Assembly (NCBI GenBank): GCA_963989385.1
Contig: OZ022499.1
Location: 101,168,786 to 101,232,785, forward strand
Direction of reading: 5' to 3'
DNA from: Ctena decussata
Taxonomy: Eukaryota > Mollusca > Bivalvia > Lucinida > Lucinidae
DNA length: 64,000 bases
The notes under the pieces were generated by a model. It saw only the letters and a program-made list of their open reading frames with translations. It was not told the origin of the DNA and made no database searches. Shown in pieces: positions 10,407 to 24,700 of the stretch (the stretch's first letter is position 1; every line of letters begins with the position of its first letter). The position numbers and the translations under genes are program-made.

Positions 10407-10644
10407 TGAGCCGCAACACGACAAAACCAACAATGTGGTTGTGCGCCCAGCAAAGACTCAGATCAGCCTGGGCAGCCGCCATGTTTGATCTGACTCTTCG
10501 TTATGTGCTCAAACGATAGCTCAGGGTCTTCGCTACCTTCTAGCGGACAGCGAAGACTCTGATCAGACTGGGCGGATGCCCAGGCTGATCTGAGTCTGCG
10601 CTGGGCGCACAACCACATTGTTGATTATGTCGTGCCGCGGCTCA
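10407..10644. mobile_element. MITE family A, copy 2
   Basis: TGAGCCGCAACACGACAAAA at the left and its complement at the right, with the same inner GAAGACTCTGATCAGACTGG arm as copy 1. Confidence 0.75.
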
Positions 10645-10775
10645 TATATCTGCAATTCTTGTCAGATAGCAACAAATTTAACCTACTCACAACAATGATG
10701 ATTTATATCAAATTTATTAACATAAATAAATAAGCCTGTATCTTTTTTCATACTGATGCAAAAGATTCAAACTGA

Positions 10776-12337
10776 CAGGGCTTCCACTAACTTTCAAAAT
10801 TTGGAAGTCTAGACTTCCATGGTGTCAGTTTTGGACATATTGAGAGAATTTTTTGGAAGTCTGAAGTTTTTAGGAATGACTTAAGCATGATTATTTTTAC
10901 CCCCCCCTCCCCCCCCCCCCCCCACACACACACGCATACATCTCTAATACTGTAATGAACTTTTTGGTTCTACACAGGGGAAGCCTGTGCATTTGCGCAG
11001 TCTAATCAGAGCCATTCCTGTTTGTTTGTGAACAATACGTAAGTCCAGAGCATTCTATAAACTGAGAACTGGCCCATGTTATGATGGTTGCACAATTTTC
11101 CCTTAACTGCCGCCAAATGGGCCGCATCGGAAATACGGTGACTTACTGAACGTGTGAAGAGTGTCTATTGACTAGCTTCCACCGAAATATTCGGACGTTG
11201 CTGGGTCGACATTCATTATTATTCAGATTAGATGCGAACAAGAAAGACCGGTCTGACTGCTTAATTGCGCTGGCTGATACAATTGTTAGTCATCTGTGTG
11301 TGTACTGAGGTACCTCTATCCGTCACACGGTTGAAATGACACTGCGTACTGCATGTGTATATACTCACAGCAGCGTCTTTTATCATTACATCAAAGACAA
11401 AACGTGCTTGACCCATAAATAAGTAGGTAATTGCAGATCAATGCTACCGTTAGTATTATACCAAATATCTAATAGCGTAGACCCTGATCAGAATGCGCTA
11501 TTCTGTGCACTGTTCAGCATTATTTTCGCACGGGTTTCATGACCAAATGACGATACATGTACAACTAGGAAATCGCCAAATCGTTGAAATGTACGTTTCC
11601 ATTTTCACATTTTAGTAGTTCCACTATTCAAAACATTTTATATTATAACCACAGCGTCGACCATAATGCGTCGTAAATAGTGACTTTCAATATTTACTTA
11701 CAAAGTATCTTCGCTTTGAATCTGCACTTTTCGCGGAATAGGTTCGTATTCCTGAAAACTCCATTGCCGACAGTGTGGACAAGACTATCCGTTGTAAGGG
11801 TAAATGCAAATATGAATGTTGTGTTGGTAAAAACTTCGGACAGACTTTGTCAATACATTCTTCAGTATTCATCTGATATGGAAACATTCACAATTTTGAA
11901 GTCGGCATACGCCCTACACATACAGGTCAGTTACATTCTCGCGATTGTAAAAAAAGATGGACACCTTTCATCCCACAGCCCAGTCATCAGTTGTTTGGCA
12001 GACTGCCGTAAGAGGTTGAATATACTAGCATGCTTATTTTGACACTCGTTATTGACAGGTAGGCGGTCCGACATGTGGTTCAGTGCTCCATACGGACAAT
12101 CTCGATTGGCCCGGAGGCAGTCTTTTCATCTGGCTAACACCTGCTTTAATGCGATTAGTTATGACACATGCTAGAATTTTAAAAACAGTGACAATATTTC
12201 ATACGTCGGTACAAGATCAAACCGCCGTATGTAACAATAATCGGACGTATGCCAGACGCCAGAGGTCCAAATTTTCGACGTACGAGAGCAAATCCTGGGT
12301 GTAATATACGGCCATACGTCTGTTAACGGAAGCCCTG
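10776..12337. mobile_element. hAT-like TIR element, non-autonomous or decayed
   Basis: Termini are CAGGGCTTCCACTAAC at 10776 and GTTAACGGAAGCCCTG at 12322-12337, an inverted pair with the CAGGG start common in hAT elements. No 8-bp duplication is obvious and no transposase frame was recognised; the 120-codon plus frame at 11680 has no recognisable motif. A poly-C run lies at about 10902-10922. Confidence 0.45.
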
Positions 12338-12639
12338 GTCTGATATTTTCATGCCTAGCAATCCTTCATAAAACTATTAACATGTTTCAGTACACAAATG
12401 GAACATACAAGCACAAATGGCGACACTCATCAAAGTCAGCTTTTAACATTGACATCAGATACTGTATAAATCAGAGGATGAGAATAACTTGAAATGTCAT
12501 ATCTTTCTTATAGTTTCAAGATTCCTATGAAACCCAACCACATTCTAAATAGGCCATTTGCATCCCAAAATTCTGTGTGTGCATATGCAGTCATGCATAC
12601 ATGTGTGGGCTTCAATAGGTGAATGTTTTGAATACTTAC
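12338..12639. other. Intronic or 3' sequence downstream of HEAT-gene exon 13
   Basis: No repeat family or coding exon recognised. Later exons of the gene, if present, must lie below 12640 or beyond base 1. Confidence 0.4.
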
Positions 12640-12781
12640 TCTTGTACAAAGTGTTTCCTTCATGTTAGTGTGGTGAGTGTAATGATCATAAGATGCTGTC
12701 TTGCTCACTAAGGGAAGTAACTCTGACACCTTGGCAGCAAACTTTTCAAGGTTACATAACTCTGCCACAACATTTATACAC
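12640..12781 (-). CDS. HEAT-gene exon 13 (last one found)
   Basis: 142 bp, acceptor TTTATCAG and donor GTAAGT; encodes INVVAELCNLEKFAAKVSEL and ends in phase 0. A good donor shows that at least one more exon follows. Confidence 0.8.
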
Positions 12782-15700
12782 CTGATAAATAAAAGGTAGA
12801 AAATAATATTTTCATCAATGAGAAACAGAAAAATGAAATTTATTCAATTTACAATAAAATCACAAAACAGACATGCAAACATGCTCCTACAGTATACAGG
12901 TTTATAAACCAGCCCTTTACAGGGCATACACAATTCCAAATTAAAGGTGGATGACTTCTTTAAAGAAATGGTTGGTTGGTCGATTTGATGCTTAACGTCC
13001 ACGGTAAACAACTAAGGTCATGGTGGGACGGTCAGTTAACCTAACCACACTATTCCTGGGCAGGCTTAGACCTCCTAAGCCGTTAACCAGTACTAAGTGC
13101 ACATACTTTCGCCAGTAACAAGTCGGATAAAGAGTAAGATCTCACATTGTACATAGATTTGTTACAGATAATATTTTCATTTTTAGAAGGCAAAATTGAA
13201 ATAGCAGAGTTGCGTCCCCTGCTGAAAGAATACCCATTTACGTTAAGTAAATCTTACTGACAGCTTTCAACATAAAGATGGTTAAAGCAAATTAAGTATT
13301 ACTTACCCATCCCCTAACTCCCATGGCTCTGGATCTTTCCTGAACTTATGGTCCATGCAGCCCCCTTCCCTTGGCCCACGTCCCATTTTAGGGGCCAAGG
13401 ATCCACAAGAGTACATCTGTCTGTCTGTATGCAGTTCCATATCATTATCCCTGAGTTTCTTGACCACACCATAGGTAGCAGGTCCCTTCTCCAGACTGCT
13501 GTATTTCTCAGCAGTCTCAGGTTGATCTTTGACCCCAGCTAAACCTTCCTTCACTTTCTTCACTATTTCATCAAAGCACTCTTCTCCTAAAAGAAGGATA
13601 AAGGTAGTTCAAAATTCTGTCATCTAATGCCACAAAAATGTAGTTATCCTAAAATCCCAACCAGCCAATCTTAAGGTATCTGTTTTTCTGCCATCTTAAC
13701 AATCAGGAATAACTTTTGTGACTTCCAGTTTGCTTCCCTCGATGATTAAGTCCTTATGAAATAGGATATACTATTAGAGGGAAAAAATTGCTCCTCCAGA
13801 AGCAAATTTAGAAGGGAGGAAAAGATAGCAGAGTTGCTTCCACTGAAAGTATACCAACTCACCTTAATAACTATCCAGTTATAACAAAGACTTAAATCAT
13901 CCAAAAATGAATTATTGGTTTGAGAAAATCGAACTTTTCCATTGTAAGAATTTCAGGTAGTGTCTCACATGGTATACAATGTTTGTCATGCTCCTCTCGA
14001 ATTATAAGTGAGATGACATCATAGATCTGCTACCATAGCAACATGAAATTACCATTTGTTGCACTTGGTACCTTGATAGAATGACAACAGGGTGGCATCA
14101 ATGGTTCGGGTGCATGGCAAACAATTTTCAGTATCATTATTACACACTTAAATTCTTTCAACAGAAACTTCATATTTTCTCTGACAAATAATTATTCTCA
14201 AGTCATTTAATTCTATGTTTTATGTATTCAGATTGTTGACAGAAGACCAAAAAATAGACCAAGAGGAGAGTGCACCTTTAGAAGCAGTCTAATGTTTGCT
14301 CACCTATTCATATCTCAGAATACAAGATCATAATAGTTCAGTCAAGCCAAGCATCCAATTTTGCCACCATTACATGTCATATGTATTTTAGTACATGTAT
14401 TTGGACATCATAGATAACTAGAGCAAGTGAGCAGGGGCTCACGTATACCCCCGGCCAGCACCATCCCCTAATAACACATTTAATACCAAGTTTTGAAGCA
14501 AATGTTAACAAACAGACAGATGGGTGGAAATTTTATGACAAACCCAGTGAAAGGTGCATACATGAAAGTTAAAAGGTTCCATTTAAAATTTGCATAAGGA
14601 AAAAGACATACAAATTTAACACATAGTTTCAACACAATTTTACAAAACTTTCTACAGTACACGCAACGTGAAGACTTGATCTGACACGCTCTCGCGTGAC
14701 ACTTAAAATCGCGAGGAAGGGATTAAAATCCACGAGATTCTCTCGCAACTCTCACGCATTTCACACTAAACTTCCTCGCGTGTTTGAAAATCGCCACGTT
14801 CCACGCAAGAAAATTCCTCGCATCTCGCGTGAAATTCATAGAGTGATGTATGCGAGAAACTTTCTCGCATCACGCGTGGAATTTTGTCCAGGTAGGTACA
14901 ATGTACATGTACAGTAAATGCAAGTTTCTATACATATACCTTTACGATTCGCAATGCATTTTTTTTTCCGACGCTGATAACGGTTCAGTTAATACATTGT
15001 AAGCGTGCGTGAATAACCTAATTGATCGCATCCTCAACGCAAGTATTGTTTGACCGTTACGAATTAAGGACGTGTTGATAAACAATCATGATCAGCGTAA
15101 TTTTGTTGCAGTTACGCAGCGAGTTAATTAGAGAGGCTTATGTTTGAAAGAATATTGTTAATAGGTTAGTTAGAATGATGACACAGACAAAAATTTTCGC
15201 TCAGCCGCCACCGATAATAGCCCAATCCATGTCAAAACAGTCACAAAGATCAAAGCCTTTCGATCAGCTTTTGAACTCAAAGATATACCGCTAGTGGCAC
15301 GTGCCCTGCCGAAATGTTTACTTATTAACCAATATAAACTTTCTGATGTAAGAGCTGTCAAGTTTCCATTAAAAGCGCACGCGACAACAATGACTTGATT
15401 AGCAAATGGGCTGTCTCAGAGGTGATTGACGTCTACTTAACCACTCTCTGAAATATGCAAATTTGTAAACCTGTTGGTTTGACAGCTAAAAAAAAAATAC
15501 GTCACAGCTGCGTCTTCTTACTAAATCAGTTCATTCAAGAAATATAGAAAATATGATTTTGCGTCGTGGATTAATAGTCAAAGTGTTTGGATTTTAAAAA
15601 TGCATCAAAATGAATGAAAAATAAGAGGTGAGAAGTTTGTTTTTTATTCCGATCTCCGCGTTGCAAAATCACATTATCTATATGAAAAAAGAAACTGATT

Positions 15701-18700
15701 CTGCTGCGCGGAAAAATTCTCAAAGTATTCGGACTAATAAACATAATATCTATATTCATATTTAGAGGTGACTGAACGCATTCAGGGCCTTCGCCGTAAT
15801 AAAATGTGAAGACGGTAGCATTTGTTGAAATACGTAAACACAGCACGTTTATAGGTCAGTCTCGTGCCTTGACATCAAAGGACGCCGCTCAGAGCACAAA
15901 ATGGTGAAAGGAATCTTATTCCATACGCTGATAGTAAATATTAGGATCAGCCTGCGCAGTATTGTATACTATGCGACAAACCGGTATGATTTACGCGTCA
16001 TAGCGTGAGCGGTTTATGCCGTCTATTTGTTCGGCACTTTCGGTTATTTCTGGAATGGCGGAAATTGCCGATCGTAATTTTTGCCGCTAAAACTTTTTTA
16101 ATCGTCGCCAAAAAAGACCAGTCAGTTGGAAACCGGAATCACAACTTTTTTTAGGCCCAAAGTAAAAATATAAATGAATTACCTGTACAACATATAATGA
16201 CCTGTGAAATTGACAGGAATCGTTAATCCTTTCCACTCGAAAACACGCGTCATGCGTGATTAAGTTTGACGCCGATGACTCACCTGAGCATACATGGAGT
16301 TAATCCTTTCTCTCGAAAGTTGCGTGTCTCGCGTGAAAAGAAATTGTTTTCTCGCGAGTTTAACGTCACGCATCTCGCGAGTGTCTCGCATCTCCCACGC
16401 ATTTTACACGCAAAAACCCCACTAAACTTTCGTGGAAAAGATTAAAATTTCTCGCGAGAGCGTGTCACATCAAGTCTTCACGTTGCGTGTACTGTATGTC
16501 TGTTACCTTGACCTTAAGTCCGCAGCAGCATCCTGATGATGTCAACAAATCAGTTTCAACCTAGCAGCATATAAAAGGTTTCATTGAAGTATATTCAAAC
16601 TATAAGCCAACAATATGAATTAACATTAAACTTTAACGCAAATAGTATACAAACTTCAAAGTCTGCAATCTTGACATTAGGTCAGAAGCAGCATCCAGAT
16701 GATGTTGATTAATTCATTTCAATCTAGGAGTACACCTAGTAGCATCGGAAAAGGTTCAATTCAAGTATATTCAAAATAGAAGCATAAAAACAACTTAACA
16801 CAAAACTTTAACGCAGCTATTGTATGAATTTCAAAGTCTGTGACCTTGACCTTGGGCCAGCAGCAGCATCCAGATGATGCAAACTAATATGTATCTTTCC
16901 TGTACTAACACTAAGCACATATGAACAAGTTACAATTAAGTCATTCAGAAAAACAGAGCAAAAGCAGAAACTTAACGCAAAACTTTAACACAGCTATTCT
17001 ATAAATATCAAAGTCTGTGACCTTGACCTTAGGCCGGCAGCATCTAGATGATGCAAATTTATTAGTTTTCATCCTCTACTAAAATAATAAGCATCTACAA
17101 ACAAGTTCTGGTCAACAGAAGCAAAATAAAAAACTTAACGCAAAACTTTAACGCAAATGTTAACTAACACACGGACGGACTAACGGACGGACGGACGAAC
17201 GGACGGAAAGACAAAAACTATATACCCCTCGACATACTTCGTATGCAGGGGGTATAAACAATGATATGTGAAAACAAGGCCTGTCCGCTGTACAGGATAG
17301 CTTGCCTGACAGTGCCTTGCACATCACATAAAATTTTTTAAAGTAACACTTTAACATTTTGCTAACGCTACCGCCGCCAATGTCACCGCTGACGCCAGGG
17401 GTAGTGCAACTGCTCTTCCTGTACATTTGACCAAGCAAGCTAAAAAGTGAAATTCTGTTGTTGATATGGTGGTACAGACCAGGCTACTACTTCTCTGTTC
17501 TCTCTTCCTCTCTGAGACTCTCTATCAGAACTCCAGATAAGAATGGGTAACAGAAAATATTCAAAGATAATTTTTTTATTTCTCAATGCAGACATATGTT
17601 GTGACCCCTCATTAGAACTGTCTCAGCTAGACAGTTCTAATAAGGTGTCACAACATATGTTTTTATAGAAAAATAAGGAAAATTATCCCTAAATTATTTC
17701 TGTTACCCCTTCTTGTCTGGAGCACTGGAAATCATTACATAAAAATATATTCAAGCAAGCAACAACTGTTCATATCACTCACCATAAGCTCTAACAACAT
17801 TGGACAGGGCCAGGGCAGCTCCCTGTCTCACAGATGGTATGTTATCTTGTAAGTTGTTGAAAAATAGAGGATACAGGGCTGGTAGTGTTGACCTGCAAAA
17901 AATACATGTACTACAATAAATAAAGTGAGCTTTAAACTTAATTTTAACCTACTGTACACAAAAAGTTATGGTTCTGTACATTGTTTCCATGTTTCCCTAT
18001 AAATCAGCTCATCAAATGGTAAGTCTAATATATTCATTATTAACACCTTATTGGCAAGGTAAGTTAGGTTCACTTGTACAAGTAAACGTCTACGAAAATG
18101 TTTTTGCACCATTTTGTAAAAGGACAACTTATGTGACTTCCTGTTTGCCTCCCTAGGTGAGAAATCCCTTTCAAAAATGAATCCACTCCTAAAGAAAAGA
18201 ATCTGTTCCTAAAGGAGCAAAATCTTTTTTTAAAAGCTGATCCCAATGAAATTATTGGAGGAAAAAATGAGTCACTTCTACTGAATAGATGGATGGATGA
18301 CTTGCAATTTTATGTCCGTTTTAACAGTATTTCAGTCATATCAGGATGATGGGAGAGTGATAATAAAAGGCTGTGTGCATTGGAACCCTCTTTTAGAGTT
18401 GGAAACATTTTCATCGAACAAACTGACTCAAGTGAGGGCAATCAGTTTTACATTTTGTGCATGTTGCTGACAGCAAAAATAATAATTTTTGCAGGTCAAC
18501 ACTACCACCCCTGTTCTATGACCTTGTTATGTTTTAGACCCTAAACTGCAAAAATTTGAACCCACAAAAATTTCTGCTTATACGGCAGTTCTATAGCACT
18601 CATAAAGGATATCTCTCCTGAATTCACGCATTCCCTCCACATTAAACATTAATGTTGAAATACATTAGCTACTGGAGGCAGTGCAATACAGCAGGGTTAC

Positions 18701-21700
18701 AAACTGGTAAATTACCTGGATTCTTCAGGGAAGCATAGAACAAAGTTCCCACAGGCCACACAGGCAGCTGAAACAGACAAACAACATAAAGTCTCAGTGG
18801 GGTTAGTACACTGACAACATAACAAAAACTTGCTTTTATTTTATCATGGAGTAATTGCTCAAGCTTTCAACAATTAAAACTACAAATAAGAATAGTATGA
18901 TCCTTCCGATACAATTTTTTGTATTAGTTCTGTAAAATGATAAGTTGTTGCAGAAAATGTTTTTGATCTGACACTCAGTCAAACTCATCTTATATACTAC
19001 CTAAGTATGTAATCATTTGGTTAAAAGACCAAAATGAAAAAGAAGAAAGTGACATGTATTAAGCAAGCATGAGTCTTAATGACATTTATGCTTAACAATA
19101 CAGAACATGCCCTGTGTTCCCCCCTGTTCTATGACCGTGTTATGCCCATTACATTTGAGACGGGGAATTTCTTTTAATGAAACATGAATTTCACCGTCCT
19201 GTTGCCTAACTGGAATATGGTAACCAATAAACAAGAATATTTGTCTTTAAGCAACAACATTTTTGCTTTCCCACAGGCACTTGTTAAAGTTGACCCTGGG
19301 ACCACACCTTTATGCAAGGACAGTTTGCAGTTTACAGTTTTCCAGTAAAGCAAGGCTGGAGTGTATAAGAATTTATGATAACTCCAAGAAATACCTTTCT
19401 GAAATAAATGTCATGTCCCATTTTGGGGGCATGTAATATGTTTTTAAAGAGAAATAAAAACAATTATCTCCAATTTATCACCAAAACACATCCTTATCTG
19501 AATTTCTGATGCAATCCAATCAGAAACTTTAATGTTGACAAGGGTGTTAAGAGACAGATGTAATGAAAAGGGACATTCATAATCAGACTGACAAGAACAA
19601 TAGGTTGATCTTCAGTTACAATTCATTTATACATTTTGTTTCCCAACCCCTACCAACTTACCATCCCTAACAGGCCAGCTGTCATCACTGAAACACTTCA
19701 ACAAGGCCTCCAGTAATGTAGGAATATAAGAATGTACAATCTCCTTGTCCACCTGTGGAAAAAAAATATGTAGCCATCAATGAGTTTAGGAAACTAGCAT
19801 AATAGCATTCTGAGCCTTTCCTTACACACTGGGCCCAGTTGTTCAAAGCATCGTTAGCCTAACAAGCTTGTTCCAGTTGTTTAAAGCATCGTTAGCCTAA
19901 CGAGTCATTGAGAGGTCAACTTATTAAGTGTTTTACAACTTTATAACCAAATATACTGATATTTTTTGTTGAAAAAATGTGAGAAGTTTTAGCAGTGCTA
20001 AAGCTTCTCACATTTTTTCAACAAAAAATAATGGCGTATTTGAGATATTCACATCTGAAATTATAATGAAACGTTAAATAACAATGTCATTAGTTTCGAA
20101 CAACTGGACCCTGGTCTGCAGTCAGTAACGACTGTTAGAGTTTTAATGATAAACAGTGATCGCCTGCAGTGCCTTGCCCATCACATAAAAAAACTTTGAA
20201 GTAAAACTTAGCAATAGCTCTCCGTACTTTCGTACAGGCGAACTAAAAATGGGGAAACAAAATGACAATGTAATTATTCATTTTAAACATCTCCTGACAA
20301 ATGCTAAAGATGGAAGAGTCCATAATATAGGAACAATCTGCACAAGGATTAAACTATCTTAGAAGCCTCATAAGGACTGAAAGTCTGTGTATCACCTACC
20401 TTAGCTCCCAATTCAGCTATACATGCACAAGCTGCCTCCCTAACAGCATGATTATCAGCATCCGTAGCCTCTATATAGTACTCAACCTGTTTAAGATAAA
20501 AAGCATTATCAAAAACTTAATTTACACATACCCAATGGGATTCTTTTTGAATGACAGAACTAAAATATTCATAGTGTACCAGTACATGGATTTTCTGTTA
20601 GAAAGGGACAATACAAAAGTATGTCGTGAAAAAATTGCATTAAGTTAAGCAGCGGTATCTGTACTTCTGATTGTGACCAAGATCTTGGGCACAAGAACCT
20701 AATTCTTGTGCTGGGAACATTGCAGTATTATGCTTCATCCTTCTGTGACATTTGATCAAATTCACAAAAGTAGGTTTTGAGTAATTACAGCAACAGGATT
20801 TGTAGTTGGTTGGTTGATTTGATGCTTAATGTCCACGGTAAACAGCTAAGGTCATGTCGGGACCGTCAGTTAACCTAACCACACTATTCCTGGGCAGGCT
20901 AAGACCTCCTAACTAGTTAACCAGTACTAAGTGCACATACTTTCGCCAGTAACTGAAAACTGCCTTTCTTGAATCAGCGGAAGGAGAAACGAAAGTGTGT
21001 GGCCAGACCGGGTTTCGAACCCAGGACCTCTGACTTACGAGTCAGGTGCTCTACCAATTGCGCTACACGGCCCGGCACAGGATTTGTAACATCGGTGAAA
21101 AGATACTTGGATGCATGGGCAGTGCAATCAAATATTCCTCCCTTCAGGGGCAAACAAATAAAAGCATTTAAAGACAGGGCTTCTCTGCCGGGGAAGGGGG
21201 TGGGGGGGGGGTGGGGGGGAAGGGGGGGGGTCTGGTTCCCAGCACACAACAATGTTACCTGTATAGGTAAAGGTGTGAAAATTTAGTCAACCAATCAGTG
21301 GACCAGAAATAACAGTAGTGATGATTTTACTGGCTGATTGGGGGTGTTGACACTACGAGATCAAGAGACAGAATGACACTATGGAAGTTAATCCTCATTA
21401 TATAGTCCCATCCCTGTCTTTAAACATTTAATCCTGTATTACTTGCCGAAAAACTGCACAATATTATACATGTATATGAAAACGCGTCTCTGTGGAAGTT
21501 TCTGAAGAAAAAAGATTTTCTTGTCAAGGGGGCATATTCCGGATATTTTGGCCTATGCCAGAATGTAGTAAATATATGGTTATTATCACTCATAAGCTCA
21601 TCAAATCTGGATGAAATAGACGTAACTATGACATAAGCCAGAGATGTTATGGACCTGAACTTCATGAATGTAGTGTTGCTAGCAATCTTTTAATACAAAT

Positions 21701-24700
21701 ACATGTTGTTGTTTTTTTGTTTTTTTTCTGTTACCTGAGAATTACATCCTAACAGATGTATATTTTTCATAAATATTACTAGAAAGTGCGTAAAAGACCT
21801 ACTTAGCTTGTGGATATGAATCTACAGAATACTTGTAATAGATCTAAGGAAGCTATTATGGACAGATATATCATACATACAACATTTGCTATGTAAGTTT
21901 CTACCAGTTGTTTGCCCTTCTCCGCTGTCACCTGTTTCCATGTCTCTTGTGAGTAGATCCTCACACCTTCTGCTACATAATACCTACAAATTCAAGTATT
22001 AAATTAAACCTACAGCATTTGCTACTTTCTCTTCTGTCGCCTGTATCCATGTCTTCTGAGTAGATCCTCAAATCTTCTGCCACATAATATTTACAGGTAT
22101 ATGTTTACCACAGCTTAGTTGTTCAAATCATCATTGGCTTAAACAAATTGTTAGTCAAGGGTGTGTAAGGTTTCTAGTATATATGAACATGGTGAAATCA
22201 AGTGTACTTACATTTCTTTTGCTTAAAAATATGTGAGAAGCTTTTGCAGTGCAAAAGCATCTCTCATTTTTTGGCAAAAAAAGTACTGCCTTTGCCAACT
22301 ATAATCTCTAATTAACTTACAGTGTTATTACTTTTCAACAACTAAGCCCTGAGTTCCAGGTAAGGAAGATATTTTTATGATGATTTCAGGATAATTTTTC
22401 TTATTTCTTCATGTATATAACAAAATATGTTAAGGTCCCTAATTAGAACTGAACAATATACATATTTACAGATGCTGAGGCCTCAGCCACCTTGCTAAGG
22501 GCCAAAAAATACTTTTGGCTGCTTGGCATTTACAATGTGGGACTTGATTATTCACTTACAAAATTAATGAATTGTTACTGAAGAACAAAAGTGTAACAAA
22601 CCTGTTCAGGCACATCCTAGGCAGAAGAACAGAGTAGAACTGTTGCCTAGCTGTCTCAGAGGGCAAACTTTGGAGAAAATTTCTTGTTGCAACAGAGGAG
22701 GCCAGCCTCACCTACAAATATACAAGAAACAACTGAGAACTACATGTACTTTCCTACATATGTACACATAAGAATTTTGTGAAATCCGGTGTCTTGGGTG
22801 TTTGCAAACTGTCACAAAGCAGAGCTAAATGCGAAAACTAGACAAAGTTTATACCTTCACTGACATCAGGAAAGTAAATATCTATGTCTTGCTTCTGCAA
22901 GTTGCATGCGAGACAAAAACAAATAAATTCACCTACATGAGCACTGTTCAGAAAAAATCTTATTATCCTATGCATGTTACACAGACCCAGAGTACCTGGA
23001 CCCTGTAAATTTTAACAAGTGAACTGTGGATGCCTTGAGCAGACAGTGGATGTAGGCAAGCTACGTTGGGCATGTGACTTTGCATTTTTCTTTCAATAAG
23101 TTTCTTCAAGTTCACATCCTTTTCAAATTGAAGGTATATTAGTTTTGCCACTTTTATTCATTCAATACAAAAAGCATATGACATATCTGCAGAGGCATAA
23201 GTCTGCTCTTATTTTATTATCTTCTAATAATCAAGTTGAGATGATAAGCTGATCCTTGCATGAAACTTTCTACCTGCTCACTTTAAATTCTTTTATTCTA
23301 CATTGTAGATTGTCGCAATACTGCCATAAAAGCAGAGAACATATACTGTAAATTATTTCATGAATCAGGATCCAGTTGTTCAAAACTAACAACACCAATA
23401 GTAAATGAGAAGTTAAAATTTCACATGTATTTTACACAAAAACACTATCATTTTTGCCAAAAAATGTGAGAAGCTTTTGCCTTACAAAAGCTCCTCTCAT
23501 TTTTCAGCCAAAACTATAACAACACTTGATTTTGTATGTACTAGAACACTCAATGGATCCTTTACTAACTCCTTATTAAGTTGACAATGCTTTGAATAAC
23601 CGGGCCCAGATGTATAGCTACCTGACTCCAGTTATCTCCCATGCCTCTTGCCAAGTAATCAGCAAACTGATGACCATATTTCAGAATAGCATTGTCTTCA
23701 TCCAGAAGCAGGGTATCAGAACCTATATAGAAATGTACTAAAGTAAACTACTGGGACAGAAGTGCCAGAGAAAACAGTGAAGACCCACTCAGACTGCTTC
23801 TAAAGAAAAAGTCTGACCAGGATCTGCAGCTTATAACTCTACAACAAAAGTATTTTCTTGTAACTCCACTTCCTTTCAACTTGAATTGTTGGCACATGTT
23901 ATTTAAAACTGTATGATATGGCTACTTAAGACTATTACAGTATGTACAGTGATAGTCAAATTTATAAGCATAAACTTGAAACTAAGTTTTTTGTTTGATT
24001 TAAAACATTAAACCAGTAGCCAAAGCAAGCTTTACCACAATGCCATATTTTAACTCAAGCTTGACAGAACAGAGCTCTAGATAAGAGGGGTATTGGATGA
24101 TAATTGTGGGATAATTTTCTTTACTTCTCATTGAAACCATATGTTGTGACCCCTCATCTGAACCGTCTCGACGAGACGGTTCAGATGAGGGGTCACAATA
24201 TATGGTTTTATGCAGAATTAACAAAAATTATCCCTAATTATCACCAAAATTCACCCTCTTATCTAGGGCTCTGACAGAACAAACTTATAACTAACCATCT
24301 CTTACTAGTCCACAAGACACAAGACTAGAACAGACATAGTATCCAGTCTCCCTGACAAATCTGTTGGTATGTGTTAACGCTCGAAAGATCAGGTCCAGTA
24401 ACTCCTGGTCAACATAATCATTGAACTCATGGCCACAACCCTCTATAACACTCTGCAGACCCCTAAAATAGATGAGAATTTGTAAATCACTTTATAACAA
24501 AATGTATCAGTGTTCTTGGCGAATAGTCAATGAAGACCGCTATATACTACATATGTTAGCTAACTTCTCAACCACAATAATATCTATTGAAGGTTTTAAG
24601 TTTTGGTGGCAACTATTTAACCTTTAATGCGCCAAAAAGCAGACAACAAAATTTACGTCTGCAGAGTTTCAAAAAATGTTCGCCCAAGCCATATCATATT

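Noticed and set aside
21005..21076. tRNA-Thr(CGT) gene on minus
   Set aside because: The acceptor stem is imperfect, the anticodon loop is short, and it is the head of a SINE with target duplication.
20969..21286. Frame containing ARPGFEPRTSDLRVRCSTNC
   Set aside because: Reverse translation of the tRNA-like head of SINE-1; this peptide recurs wherever the SINE is present.
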